From Mycolicibacterium hodleri (GTDB taxonomy: Bacteria; Actinomycetota; Actinomycetes; Mycobacteriales; Mycobacteriaceae), in contig NZ_RCZG01000001.1 in the NCBI RefSeq assembly GCF_006439015.1, positions 806,001 to 870,000 of the forward strand: a stretch of DNA of 64,000 nt. The letters run 5' to 3'. The position numbers were made by a program, and so were the translations under genes. Shown here piece by piece: positions 17,154-25,859 of the stretch (within the stretch, counting starts at the first letter, position 1; the number at the start of each line of letters is the position of its first letter). The notes beneath the pieces are model-generated. The model did not search any database. It was given only the letters and a program-made list of their open reading frames with translations, and was not told where the DNA came from.

Positions 17154-19907
17154 GTGCCAGTGGCAACGGTGAGTCGCGCGAGGGAGCGTCAAGCGGTCGA
17201 CGACCTGCTTGATGCCACCGAAACGGAGCCAGCCGGGCTGGTGATCGTCGGTGAGCCCGGTATCGGCAAGACGACGTTGTGGCTCGCCGGTTTGGCGCGA
17301 GCGCAGGAGCGTGGATTCCGCGTGCTGTCGACACGGGCCGACGAAGCCGAGTCAGTGCTGGGCTACGCGGCCGTCGCCGATCTGTTGGAGGACGTTGAAG
17401 CCGAGGTGCTCGATGGCCTTCACGAGTTGCAACGGGTGGCCACGGACAGGGTCCTTCTTCGGACCGGTACCGACGGTCCACCGACGGATCAGAGGGTGAC
17501 GGGGTCGGCGGTGGTCGCCGTCGTCACGGCGCTGGCCGCCCAGCAGCCGATCCTGCTTGCCATCGATGACGCGCAGTGGCTGGACGTGTCGAGTCGAGCG
17601 GTACTCGCCTTCGCAGCGCGACGGCTGACCGGTCGCGTCGCAATACTGTTGACCGCCAGGGCTCATTCCGCCGAGGCCGAGCCGGTCGAATGGCTGCAGC
17701 TCAGAAATACGGGCGCAGTCAGTCGCCTGCGCGTCGGGCCGTTGAGTCTTGGTGCGCTGCACACGATGATCCTCGAACGCTTCGGCACGGCGTTACCGCG
17801 GCCGACGATGGTGCGTATCGCCGAGATATCGGGTGGCAATCCCTTCTATGCGCTGGAATTGGCGCGAGGTGTCGGCAGCGGATCGGCCACCGGTGATTCG
17901 GTGCTTCCCAGCACGTTGACCGAGCTCGTGCGGTTACGGACCGGACACTTCGACGGTACGGTCGGCGACTTGCTTCTTGCCGCCTGTTCTGTGACTGAGG
18001 CCACGGTTGGACTCCTCGCAGCCGTCACCGGCGAGTCGGTTGAACGGGTGGTCGAACTGCTCGAGCGGCCGGAACGAGAGGAAATCCTCCGGATCGATGG
18101 CAGCGGCGTGCACTTCGCACATCCGCTGCTGGCCCGAGGCATCTACACCGGCGCAGGCCCGGCCCGCCGCCGCCGGATGCACCGTGCGCTTGCCGCTGTC
18201 GAGGCACACCCCGAGCTCAAGGCGCGTCACATGGCACTGGGTGCGGCAAGCGCCGGGCCCGAAACGCTCCACACGCTCGACGCAGCTGCAGCCGCGGCCG
18301 TGGGGCGCGGAGCGGCGGCCGCCGCCGCAGACCTCTGCGAACTGGCCATCGGCCTCGGTGGCGACACGTCGGCCCGTCGGCTCAACGCGGCCGAACAACA
18401 TCTGCGGGCGGGCGACAACGTTCGGGCCCGCCGGATGCTCGAACCGGTGATCGACGGTTTCGAGCCGGGTTCGCCGCGCGCCGCCGCGCTCTATCTGCTT
18501 GGGGCGGCGAGCATTGCAGATCACGACTATTCCGGCGCGCTTCCATTGCTCGGCGAGGCCGTCGAGTACGCCGGTGAAGACCGGCTTCTGCTGGTCAAGG
18601 CTCAGCTGTCGCTCTCGAGGGCGGAGTCCATGACCGGCGATCACGGGGCCGCCCGACAGCAGGCGAAGGAGGCCGTCGCTCACGCCGAACGACTCGGCGA
18701 CCCGAAGTTGATCAGTCAGGCGGCAGCTTTGGACGTGCTGTTGGATTGCGCTCATGGCATGCCTCGGGATGAGGTCGCGCTCGCCCGAGCCCTGGAGTTC
18801 GAGTCGCCCGACCCGGACGTTGCGGCTTGCTTCCGGGCTAGCGTCACCGATGCCGTGACGACAGCCTGGGCGGGGCGGTTCGATGAGGCGCTCGCCGGTC
18901 TGACCGCCGCCCGGCGTCGCTGCGTCGAGGTGGGCGCCGACGCGGACGTGGTGTACGTCTCGGGCCATCTGGCGATGGTCTACACCTGGTTGGGCCGATA
19001 TTCCGTAGCGGTGGACGTAGCCCAGGACATCCTGCGACGGGGTGAGAACGCCGGTGGCGGCTATCCGGCAGCCATTGGCAGGACGCAGCGCGGGTTGGCG
19101 TCGGCCTACCTGGGTCGTGAGCGCGTCGCCCGTGACGATGCCCACGATGCACTCGCCGGAGCGCGGCAATGTGGGGCCACGTCCCTCACGATGTGGTCGC
19201 GGGTCACCCTCGGCTTCCTCGAAACGTCATTGGGCAACTATGCCGAGGCGCTGAACGCGTTGCAGCCGTTGCTCTCTCACCAGACAAGTGGAGACATCCT
19301 GCTAGCGTCCTACCTCCCAGATGCCATCGAGGCGATGGTCGCTCTGGGTCGAATCGACGAAGCGGTGCCATTGGTCGAGGCGCTTGACGGCCAAGTCGTC
19401 GGGTGTGACCGGCCGTGGAGATCGGCGATCGGCGGCCGCTGCCGCGGCATGCTGCAGGCGGCTACCGGCGAGCTCGCCGAGGCCGAGGAGTCGCTGCAGC
19501 AGGCAGTGATCGACCACCAGTGCCTGCCGATGCCCTTTGAGCGAGCGCGTACCCAACTGTTCCTCGGCCAGGTGTTGCGCCGCCAACGCCGCAAGAACCT
19601 CGCGGCAGCGACGCTTCGTGAGGCGCTGGTGACGTTCGAGGAGTTGAAGACCCCAATATGGGCAAACCGGGTCGTCGCCGAACTCGAGCGGACGGATGCG
19701 CCGCGCACCAACGCCTCCCACCTCACCCCGTCCGAACTTCGCGTGGCGCGGTTGGCGGCTGCGGGCATGACGAACAAGGACATCGCGTCGGCGATGTTCA
19801 TCAGCCCCAAGACCGTCGAGCACAATCTCAGTAGCGTCTATCGGAAACTGGCCGTGCGCACTCGCGCCGAACTCGCTGGCCGGAGGGCTGACCTCGGCGC
19901 GGACTAA
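17154..19907 (+). CDS. LuxR-family LAL-type ATPase transcription regulator
   Basis: 917-residue regulator of the MalT/LAL class. An N-terminal AAA/STAND ATPase has Walker A GEPGIGKTTLW (residues about 32-42) and Walker B LLAIDDAQWLD. A long Ala-rich helical middle of TPR-like repeats (for example YLLGAASIADHDYSGALPLL, GHLAMVYTWLGRYSVAVDVA) follows. The C-terminal LuxR HTH is LTPSELRVARLAAAGMTNKD to SPKTVEHNLSSVYRKL. It starts at GTG 17154. It sits between sigA and ppgK, which are adjacent (Rv2703-Rv2702) in M. tuberculosis, so it is an insertion into a core block. Ligand and target are unknown. Confidence 0.92.
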   Translation: MPVATVSRARERQAVDDLLDATETEPAGLVIVGEPGIGKTTLWLAGLARAQERGFRVLSTRADEAESVLGYAAVADLLEDVEAEVLDGLHELQRVATDRVLLRTGTDGPPTDQRVTGSAVVAVVTALAAQQPILLAIDDAQWLDVSSRAVLAFAARRLTGRVAILLTARAHSAEAEPVEWLQLRNTGAVSRLRVGPLSLGALHTMILERFGTALPRPTMVRIAEISGGNPFYALELARGVGSGSATGDSVLPSTLTELVRLRTGHFDGTVGDLLLAACSVTEATVGLLAAVTGESVERVVELLERPEREEILRIDGSGVHFAHPLLARGIYTGAGPARRRRMHRALAAVEAHPELKARHMALGAASAGPETLHTLDAAAAAAVGRGAAAAAADLCELAIGLGGDTSARRLNAAEQHLRAGDNVRARRMLEPVIDGFEPGSPRAAALYLLGAASIADHDYSGALPLLGEAVEYAGEDRLLLVKAQLSLSRAESMTGDHGAARQQAKEAVAHAERLGDPKLISQAAALDVLLDCAHGMPRDEVALARALEFESPDPDVAACFRASVTDAVTTAWAGRFDEALAGLTAARRRCVEVGADADVVYVSGHLAMVYTWLGRYSVAVDVAQDILRRGENAGGGYPAAIGRTQRGLASAYLGRERVARDDAHDALAGARQCGATSLTMWSRVTLGFLETSLGNYAEALNALQPLLSHQTSGDILLASYLPDAIEAMVALGRIDEAVPLVEALDGQVVGCDRPWRSAIGGRCRGMLQAATGELAEAEESLQQAVIDHQCLPMPFERARTQLFLGQVLRRQRRKNLAAATLREALVTFEELKTPIWANRVVAELERTDAPRTNASHLTPSELRVARLAAAGMTNKDIASAMFISPKTVEHNLSSVYRKLAVRTRAELAGRRADLGAD

Positions 19908-19911
19908 CTCG

Positions 19912-20700
19912 TCAGGACTGTGCGACCTCGGCGGCCATGGCCGCTCCGACGATGCCTGCGGTATTCAGGAGTGTGGCCGGCACCATGGGGGTCCGGTTCT
20001 TCAGGAGCGGTATCCACTTGTCAGCCTTGCGGCTGATCCCGCCGCCTGCGATGAAGAGGTCCGGCCAGATGGCGTTCTCGATCGCGACGAGCACCTTTGT
20101 GACCTCCTGGGTCCAGCGCTCGTAGCTCCAATCCCTGGCCTCCTTGATCGACGACGCGGCCCGGTGTTCGGCTTCCTTGCCGCCCACCTCGAGATGGCCG
20201 AACTCCGTGTTGGGGAGCAGCACGCCGTTGTGGATCACGGCAGAGCCGATACCAGTGCCGAACGTCAGGAGGACGATGACGCCGCTGTTGTCGCGTCCCG
20301 CTCCGAACTTCTCCTCGGCCAGACCGGCCGCGTCGGCGTCGTTCAGGACCGTCACGTGCCTGCCGCCGAGTTCGTTGCTTATGACGTCCTGGGCGTTGGT
20401 CCCGATCCAGCCCTTGTCCACGTTTGCGGCGGTGCGGACGATCCCGTCGGTGACGACGCCTGGATAGGTGACGCCCAGCCCACCCTCCCAGCCGAACTCG
20501 TTGACCACCGCGGCCACGGTCTTGGCGACCGCATCGGGAGTCGACGGCTGGGGCGTGGCGAGCTTGAACCGATCACCGATGAGCTGACCCGTGTCCAGGT
20601 CGACGATGCCGCCCTTGACTCCGCTCCCACCGACGTCGACGCCGAAACCTCGGCGTTGAGTACCGTCATTACCCGCGACGGGGGCGGAAGTTTCGGTCAT
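19912..20700 (-). CDS. ppgK: Polyphosphate glucokinase
   Basis: ROK-family kinase that phosphorylates glucose using polyphosphate or ATP. It has 262 residues. The phosphate-binding motif is FGVDVGGSGVKGG (residues about 19-31). The sugar site includes NDADAAGLAE, with the catalytic Asp in LNDADAAG, and LTFGTGIGSAVI. EFGHLEVGGKEAE carries the ROK Glu/His. The ATG at 20700 follows GAGGAG. It is divergent from suhB, as in M. tuberculosis Rv2702/Rv2701c. Confidence 0.95.
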   Translation of the reverse strand: MTETSAPVAGNDGTQRRGFGVDVGGSGVKGGIVDLDTGQLIGDRFKLATPQPSTPDAVAKTVAAVVNEFGWEGGLGVTYPGVVTDGIVRTAANVDKGWIGTNAQDVISNELGGRHVTVLNDADAAGLAEEKFGAGRDNSGVIVLLTFGTGIGSAVIHNGVLLPNTEFGHLEVGGKEAEHRAASSIKEARDWSYERWTQEVTKVLVAIENAIWPDLFIAGGGISRKADKWIPLLKNRTPMVPATLLNTAGIVGAAMAAEVAQS

Positions 20701-20784
20701 GAGCGCTCCTCTGTGAGAGACCGACAGGTGCGACGCCAAACACACACTAGTGCCTCGCAAAGCGCGATGTGTTGCGATGGGACA

Positions 20785-21636
20785 GTGACCGATGACCGCG
20801 ATCCGGGCCGCCTTCGGGCCGTTGCCGAACTACTGGCAGGAGAGGCGACGGAGTTCGTCCGGCGTCGGAGAATCGAGGTTTTCGGCAAAGGCTCCTCGGA
20901 CGACGCGGCCACGTCGGCAGTGCGTTCCAAGAGCACGCCGACCGATCCCGTGACCATCGTCGACACCGAGACCGAGCGACTGCTTCGTGACCGGCTCGCC
21001 GAGCTGCGTCCCGGCGATCCGATCGTCGGGGAGGAAGAGGGCGGTTCGCCCCTCGGACACCGCGGTAGGCCGACCTGGGTGCTCGACCCGATCGACGGGA
21101 CGGTCAACTTCGTCTACGGCATCGAGGCGTACGCGGTATCGGTGGGCGTGCAGATCGACGGTCGGTCGGTGGCCGGAGCCGTGGCGAACGTGCCGACGGG
21201 CGAGGTCTTTTCTGCAGCCCGCGGCGAGGGCGCCCACCTCCGACGGGAAGGCGTGTCGACGTCGTTGCGCTGCAACCCAATCGACGATGTGCGAATGGCG
21301 TTGGTGGGCACCGGCTTCGGGTATTCGCCGGATCGTCGTTCACAGCAGGCAGAGGTGCTGGCGCGACTGTTGCCCGGTGTCCGGGACGTGCGTCGTGTGG
21401 GCTCCTGCGCGTTGGATCTGTGCATGGTGGCGGCCGGCCGCTTGGACGCGTACTACGAATTGGGCGTCAACGTGTGGGACTGGGCGGCGGGTGCTCTGAT
21501 CGCCGAGGAGGCGGGCGCCAGCATGCTGCTTCCGCCCGTCGAGCAGGGAGTCTGGGAGTCGAGCCTGATCGTCGCTGCGGCACCGGGCATCGCCGGCGAC
21601 TTCGACCAGGCGCTGCGCCGGGCCGGGGCTCTTTAG
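20785..21636 (+). CDS. suhB: Inositol-1-monophosphatase SuhB
   Basis: Mg-dependent inositol monophosphatase, feeding inositol for phosphatidylinositol and mycothiol. It has 283 residues. Metal-site motifs: DPVTIVDTETERLLRDRL, GEEEGG (Glu), WVLDPIDGTVNFVYG (the DPIDGT signature, Asp ligands) and the C-terminal NVWDWAAGALIAEEAGA (WDxAAG). The GTG at 20785 (VTDDRDP) aligns with the M. tuberculosis start; an ATG at 20767 is possible. Confidence 0.93.
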   Translation: MTDDRDPGRLRAVAELLAGEATEFVRRRRIEVFGKGSSDDAATSAVRSKSTPTDPVTIVDTETERLLRDRLAELRPGDPIVGEEEGGSPLGHRGRPTWVLDPIDGTVNFVYGIEAYAVSVGVQIDGRSVAGAVANVPTGEVFSAARGEGAHLRREGVSTSLRCNPIDDVRMALVGTGFGYSPDRRSQQAEVLARLLPGVRDVRRVGSCALDLCMVAAGRLDAYYELGVNVWDWAAGALIAEEAGASMLLPPVEQGVWESSLIVAAAPGIAGDFDQALRRAGAL

Positions 21637-21641
21637 GCCTC

Positions 21642-22292
21642 TCAGCAGGCGGCGGAGTGAATCTTCTTGAGTAGGGCCGGATCGGCGGGCTGGGTCGCGT
21701 CGGGGCGCAGGCTCGCCAGCACGGCGTCGATGTCGTCGTTGTGACTGACGTCGGAGAACTCGGTGCCGATCGCGAGATCGACGGTATCGTCGCCTCGCTG
21801 ATCTTGAAATAGTTCGGTGCACGGTGCCACGAGCCACAGTGCCGCGGCGGCTGCCTGTCCGGCCGGTCCGAACCGGATCTGACCCTGGCAGGTCAACCGT
21901 GTGTTCTCGTAGACGGTGTCGTTGCCTGCGGTCGGTGGGGCGTAACCGAGGTCGCGCAGTGCGCCGGCCACGTCGGCGGCCTGCCCGCCCTGGCCGCTGG
22001 CATTCAGCACCCGGATCTTGGTGTCGGCGAGCTTGGCCGGGGTGACGTCCATCATCGTGGCGGCCAGCACCTGTTCTCCGAGGGCTGTCTGGGCGGGGTC
22101 GGACGGGGGAGGTGGCGGGTTGCAGGCGGCGGCTTGCTGCACGTCGGTGGTCTGGTTGAACGCGATCACCCAGACCAGAAGGGTCACGACGGCGAGTGCC
22201 ACCATGACGACGATGCCCGGGATGAAGTTCCTTCGGCGGAAGGGTCGGCCGTGTTTGTCGAACGCCGTGCCGGAGGTGATCTGCGCTACCAC
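21642..22292 (-). CDS. cei: Envelope integrity protein Cei (LytR_C domain)
   Basis: Orthologue of Rv2700, required for envelope integrity in M. tuberculosis. It has 216 residues: a cytoplasmic head (MVAQITSGTAFDKHGRPFRRR), one membrane helix (GIVVMVALAVVTLLVWVIAF), then an extracytoplasmic LytR_C domain (TKIRVLNASGQGGQAADVAG and DVSHNDDIDAVLASLRP). The GTG at 22292 gives exactly the orthologue N-terminus. It is divergent from the DUF4193 gene across a CRP-type site and convergent with suhB. Confidence 0.93.
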   Translation of the reverse strand: MVAQITSGTAFDKHGRPFRRRNFIPGIVVMVALAVVTLLVWVIAFNQTTDVQQAAACNPPPPPSDPAQTALGEQVLAATMMDVTPAKLADTKIRVLNASGQGGQAADVAGALRDLGYAPPTAGNDTVYENTRLTCQGQIRFGPAGQAAAAALWLVAPCTELFQDQRGDDTVDLAIGTEFSDVSHNDDIDAVLASLRPDATQPADPALLKKIHSAAC

Positions 22293-22345
22293 CCCTGCAC
22301 TGTAAGGCCAGCCCCCGCCACCGACCCCTACCAGGTCTTTTGATA

Positions 22346-22361
22346 TGTGATATAAATCACA
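22346..22361. promoter_or_regulatory. Perfect CRP-type palindrome between cei and the DUF4193 gene
   Basis: TGTGATATAAATCACA is an exact TGTGA-N6-TCACA match, the binding consensus of mycobacterial CRP (Rv3676 family). It lies 54 bp before the cei start and 103 bp before DUF4193, in an AT-rich pocket. cAMP-CRP control of one or both genes is inferred. Confidence 0.7.
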
Positions 22362-22463
22362 TCCAATCCGACGGCCCATAGGGCACGAATCATTTGGCGG
22401 ATGCGTTTTGCGCTGGTACAAAGCTCTGTCGCATCAAGACGGATCGACAAGGAGGGGATGAGG

Positions 22464-22766
22464 ATGGCTACCGACTACGACGCCCCACGGCGCACCGAGA
22501 CCGACGACGTTTCCGAAGATTCACTCGAGGAACTGAAGGCACGGCGCAACGAAGCTCAATCAGCGGTCGTCGACGTCGACGAATCTGAGTCCGCAGAGTC
22601 CTTCGAGCTGCCCGGGGCTGACCTGTCTGGCGAAGAGCTGTCGGTGCGGGTGGTACCCAAGCAGGCCGACGAGTTCACGTGCTCCAGTTGCTTCCTCGTG
22701 CACCATCGCAGCAGGCTGGCCACTGAGAAGGGTGGCATGATGATCTGCACGGATTGCGCCGCCTGA
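22464..22766 (+). CDS. DUF4193 zinc-ribbon protein (Rv2699c-like)
   Basis: 100-residue conserved actinobacterial protein. It has an acidic, disordered N-terminal half with the typical MATDYDAPR start. A C-terminal ribbon carries two CxxC pairs: FTCSSCFLVHHRSRLA and MMICTDCAA. Role unknown; RbpA-like or transcription-linked functions are only speculation. The ATG at 22464 is spaced 6 bp from GGAGGGG; an in-frame ATG at 22458 overlaps that site and is rejected. Confidence 0.9.
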   Translation: MATDYDAPRRTETDDVSEDSLEELKARRNEAQSAVVDVDESESAESFELPGADLSGEELSVRVVPKQADEFTCSSCFLVHHRSRLATEKGGMMICTDCAA

Positions 22767-22770
22767 CCCC

Positions 22771-23274
22771 TTAGCTACGCACCGCGGCCAAGAGACGGTC
22801 CGGCCGACGGCAACTGAACAGCCAGTAAGGCGTGGGGTCCTCCGGATCGTCCAATACGACCAGGACCATCGAGGCAATCCACGCGCGGTGCACGACATAG
22901 GCCGCTGGGTCGAGCTGGCGGCCGAGTGCGGCCGACTTCGCCGATCTGGGTACCTCAGCGCTTCGCGAGATGAGCTCGACCGGAAGATGCGCCGCCCCGA
23001 CCCACAGTTCGGTGTGGTCGCCGCCCGCTTTTGAGGCATCCGAAGACGAGGTGCTGACGACCCGCACGTCCACTCGGCCCAGCCAGGCCCACACTGCGGT
23101 GGCGACCGGCAGCAGCACGGCGAACGAAACCCAGTTCGGCAGCGACTGAACGGCCTGGTTCACCTCGAGGGCGATCACCGTCGCGACGACGTAGGCGGGC
23201 AACAACCACCACCATGGCACCCGCAGTCGCTCGTGGTACCGCACCGTTTGGGTGGCTGCGCGCGTGTCGGACAC
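22771..23274 (-). CDS. DUF3093 membrane protein (Rv2698-like)
   Basis: 167-residue protein with two N-terminal membrane helices ([20 protein letters not shown] and [20 protein letters not shown]). A soluble domain follows ([59 protein letters not shown]). The pattern [16 protein letters not shown] is the DUF3093 hallmark. The GTG at 23274 is chosen; a GTG at 23307 would overlap dut on the other strand. Function unknown. Confidence 0.88.
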   Translation of the reverse strand: MSDTRAATQTVRYHERLRVPWWWLLPAYVVATVIALEVNQAVQSLPNWVSFAVLLPVATAVWAWLGRVDVRVVSTSSSDASKAGGDHTELWVGAAHLPVELISRSAEVPRSAKSAALGRQLDPAAYVVHRAWIASMVLVVLDDPEDPTPYWLFSCRRPDRLLAAVRS

Positions 23275-23299
23275 GCGGCCAAGAGTAATCTCCGTGGAC

Positions 23300-23764
23300 G
23301 TGTGCACCTCTTTGGCGGTTGTGCGGCTGGACCGCGAGCTGCCCCTGCCTGTCCGGGCGCACCACGGTGATGCCGGGGTCGACCTCTATAGCGCGGTCGA
23401 CGTCGAACTCGCTCCTGGCCGACGAGCCCTGGTTCCGACCGGCATCGCGGTGGCGATTCCCCACGGGATGGTGGGATTGGTCCACCCGCGGTCGGGACTT
23501 GCGACGCGCGTTGGTCTTTCGATCGTCAATGCGCCTGGCACTGTCGACGCGGGCTACCGCGGCGAGATCAAGGTGACGCTGATCAACCTCGACCCCGAGC
23601 AGCCGATTCTGCTGCGGCGCGGTGACCGGATCGCACAGCTTCTGGTTCAGCGGGTCGAACTACCCGAGCTGGTCGAGGTCACGTCTTTCGACGAGGCCGG
23701 GCTGGCTGACACCTCCCGTGGCGACGGCGGCCACGGTTCCTCCGGCGGACACGAGAGTTTGTGA
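23300..23764 (+). CDS. dut: dUTP diphosphatase
   Basis: Trimeric dUTPase (dUTP to dUMP plus PPi), keeping uracil out of DNA and feeding dTMP synthesis. It has 154 residues. All five motifs are present: [44 protein letters not shown] and the C-terminal arm [11 protein letters not shown]. The GTG at 23300 aligns with the orthologue start. Its TGA overlaps the ATG of the next gene (TGATG), implying coupled translation. Confidence 0.97.
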   Translation: MCTSLAVVRLDRELPLPVRAHHGDAGVDLYSAVDVELAPGRRALVPTGIAVAIPHGMVGLVHPRSGLATRVGLSIVNAPGTVDAGYRGEIKVTLINLDPEQPILLRRGDRIAQLLVQRVELPELVEVTSFDEAGLADTSRGDGGHGSSGGHESL

Positions 23765-24555
23765 TGGCATTCGGTAAGCGCAAGAGCGGTGACGACACGA
23801 CGGACCCCAAGGCCGCGGAGGCCTCTGCGGAGGCCTCTGTGGTAAAGGCAGGCAGTGGCGAGCAGGATGACGATCTCGACGGCCCGTTCGACATCGAGGA
23901 CTTCGAGGATCCGGAGGCTGCCGCCGTCGGCCGCCACGATCTCGGCGCCGTCTTGATCCCCGAAAACGAGGCAGCTGAGCTCGCCGTCGAGGTCAACCCC
24001 CAAGGCGTGCCGACGATGGCATGGATGGTGACGTCCAGCGGCCGTTACAACGTGTCGGCATACGCGGCACCGAAGGCGGGGAGCCTGTGGCGTGAAGTGG
24101 TCACCGAGGTTGCCGAATCGCTGCGCAACGAGGCCGCTGAGGTCAGCATCGAGGATGGCCCGTGGGGGCGCGAGGTCGTCGGTCACATGACGAGCGGTCC
24201 CGAACCCGTCGTGATGCGCTTCATCGGTGTTGACGGCTATCGCTGGATGGTTCGGGGGGCCGCGGTCGGGTCGCCCGACAATGCGGAAGCAATTGCCAGC
24301 GATTTGCGAAATGCCTTGTCCGACACGGTTGTTAGACGCGGTGATACGCCGCAACCCGTGCGTAACATGCTTCCGCTTCAGCTGTCGGAGGCGCTCGTGG
24401 CGCGGCTTCGCGCCAGGGCCGAACAGATGATGGCCGAGCATGCACCAGAGACCGGTCAACCCGCGCCGCTGCCGCCGTCAGTGCCGCAGCCGGTGGCCCG
24501 ACGCAGCGAGCAGGGTTCGGCGATGCAGCAGCTCCGCACCATCACGGGCGGGTAG
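23764..24555 (+). CDS. DUF3710 protein (Rv2696c-like)
   Basis: 263-residue conserved mycobacterial protein of unknown role. It opens [10 protein letters not shown], then an acidic segment (GPFDIEDFEDPEAA). The conserved core reads LGAVLIPENEAAELAVEV, VQPxG-like NPQGVPTMAWMVTSSGRYN and RFIGVDGYRWMVRGAAVG. The C-terminus is Pro/Gln-rich. It is translationally coupled to dut. The stop codon lies in the first copy of a 31-bp tandem duplication. Confidence 0.87.
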   Translation: MAFGKRKSGDDTTDPKAAEASAEASVVKAGSGEQDDDLDGPFDIEDFEDPEAAAVGRHDLGAVLIPENEAAELAVEVNPQGVPTMAWMVTSSGRYNVSAYAAPKAGSLWREVVTEVAESLRNEAAEVSIEDGPWGREVVGHMTSGPEPVVMRFIGVDGYRWMVRGAAVGSPDNAEAIASDLRNALSDTVVRRGDTPQPVRNMLPLQLSEALVARLRARAEQMMAEHAPETGQPAPLPPSVPQPVARRSEQGSAMQQLRTITGG

Positions 24556-24610
24556 TGCTGGGTGGTTGGTCGGCCCAGTCGGGTAGTGCTGGGTGGGTGG
24601 TCGGCCCAGC
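24549..24610. repeat. 31-bp tandem duplication at a gene 3' end
   Basis: The unit CGGGTAGTGCTGGGTGGTTG... (24549-24579) is repeated with two differences at 24580-24610. It includes the TAG stop of the DUF3710 gene and sits between two convergent stops. Confidence 0.9.
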
Positions 24611-24613
24611 CGG

Positions 24614-25312
24614 CTAAAGCTCCATCAGAGCATTAACGCAGGCCGCCCCGAGGACGCCCGGATCGGCTCCGAGCTGATCGAGCGTAAAGGTGTGCAGCGC
24701 AGCTCTAGGGGCAGCGGCCACCCATTCGAACGCCACCTCGACCGGATGCACCGGGTCGTCCGTCGCCGCGGCGATGCCCATCGGCACTGTGAGCTTCTCC
24801 AGCTCCAGGGACGTAGGCGCGGCGTAGCCGGCAGCCTCGTCCATGGCGTTGGGGAGATCGGGCCATTGGCCAAGCCATGATCGGGTCAGTTCGTCACCCA
24901 GCCACGACGGGCTGGATGCTCGCATCTGACTGATTGCCGAGGCCAGGCCCTCGTGTCGCAAAATCTGCGCCGAGTACTGGGCGGCCAACGCGGCCACCGC
25001 TGCGTCGGGTGCGCCCGTCCAGGCGGGTAGGCCGGCCAGAACGGCGAGAACACTGGCTGGATGCGCGAGTGCCCACGACGTCGCCACCGCGGCGCCGATC
25101 GAGATCCCGCCGACCGCTATCGGGCCCAGCCTCGCGGCGTTGTCCAGTGCTGCGACGTAGCCGTTGACGAGGTGGGATGGCTCCGGGGCGGTCGTCATCA
25201 CGATCGCCCCGACGTCGTGCAGAGCTGCCGAGAATGCGCGGTAGACGAAGTCGTCGTCGGACCCCGTGCCGGGGAGCAGCACCACGGTGACCCCGCGCAG
25301 ATTGACAGCCAT
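24614..25312 (-). CDS. Alpha/beta-hydrolase-like protein (Rv2695-like)
   Basis: 232-residue protein with the hydrolase fold. LLPGTGSDDDFVYRAF is the oxyanion-type loop and VGGISIGAAVATSWAL (GISIGA) is the nucleophile elbow with Ser near residue 70. The acid/base pair may be in ATDDPVHPVEVAFEW, where PVHP supplies a His. Substrate unknown. The ATG at 25312 is well placed. It is convergent with the DUF3710 gene and divergent from the OB-fold gene. Confidence 0.83.
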   Translation of the reverse strand: MAVNLRGVTVVLLPGTGSDDDFVYRAFSAALHDVGAIVMTTAPEPSHLVNGYVAALDNAARLGPIAVGGISIGAAVATSWALAHPASVLAVLAGLPAWTGAPDAAVAALAAQYSAQILRHEGLASAISQMRASSPSWLGDELTRSWLGQWPDLPNAMDEAAGYAAPTSLELEKLTVPMGIAAATDDPVHPVEVAFEWVAAAPRAALHTFTLDQLGADPGVLGAACVNALMEL

Positions 25313-25487
25313 GAGTCGATCGTGCCGTGTGCGTCAAATCACGTTGGCGCAGAGCGAGTAAAACGGAGCGCGGAAGGGTAGACGGTTCACCTGTGAGCCA
25401 CGTGGCAAATCGGAACCAACAGGTCTACCGTGGCGTTGGTTAAAAGGGTGAATCAACGGGTGATTCACCACTTGGGTAGGAGAGGCC

Positions 25488-25859
25488 ATGGCTACGGCCG
25501 AAGGTTATCTGCGTCGCCTGACGCGACGGCTGACAGAAGACCCCGAGCAGCAGGACGTCGAGGAGCTCAGCGAAAAAGCCGCTAACACCGGCGCGCAGAA
25601 GGCCGTCGACTGCCGGCGCGGCCAGGAAGTCACGATGGTTGGCACCCTGCGTTGTGTCGAGACCAATGCCAAGGGTTGCGCGGGCGGCGTGCGTGCCGAA
25701 CTGTTCGACGGCACGGACGCGGTCATGCTCGTCTGGCTGGGCCAGCGGCGGATCGCGGGCATCGAATCGGGTCGCACACTGCGGGTCCACGGCCGACTCG
25801 GCAAGCTCGAGAACGGCACGAAGGCGATCTACAACCCCCACTACGAGATCCAGAAGTGA
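25488..25859 (+). CDS. OB-fold nucleic-acid-binding protein (Rv2694c-like)
   Basis: 123-residue protein. A helical start (MATAEGYLRRLTRRLTEDPE) is followed by an OB-fold tRNA-anticodon-like barrel (GQEVTMVGTLRCVETNAKG, AELFDGTDAVMLVWLGQRRI, GIESGRTLRVHGRLGKLENG and YNPHYEIQ). GGAGAGG precedes the ATG. Its TGA overlaps the GTG of the DUF3159 gene (GTGA), so the two are co-translated. Its partner nucleic acid is not known. Confidence 0.88.
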   Translation: MATAEGYLRRLTRRLTEDPEQQDVEELSEKAANTGAQKAVDCRRGQEVTMVGTLRCVETNAKGCAGGVRAELFDGTDAVMLVWLGQRRIAGIESGRTLRVHGRLGKLENGTKAIYNPHYEIQK

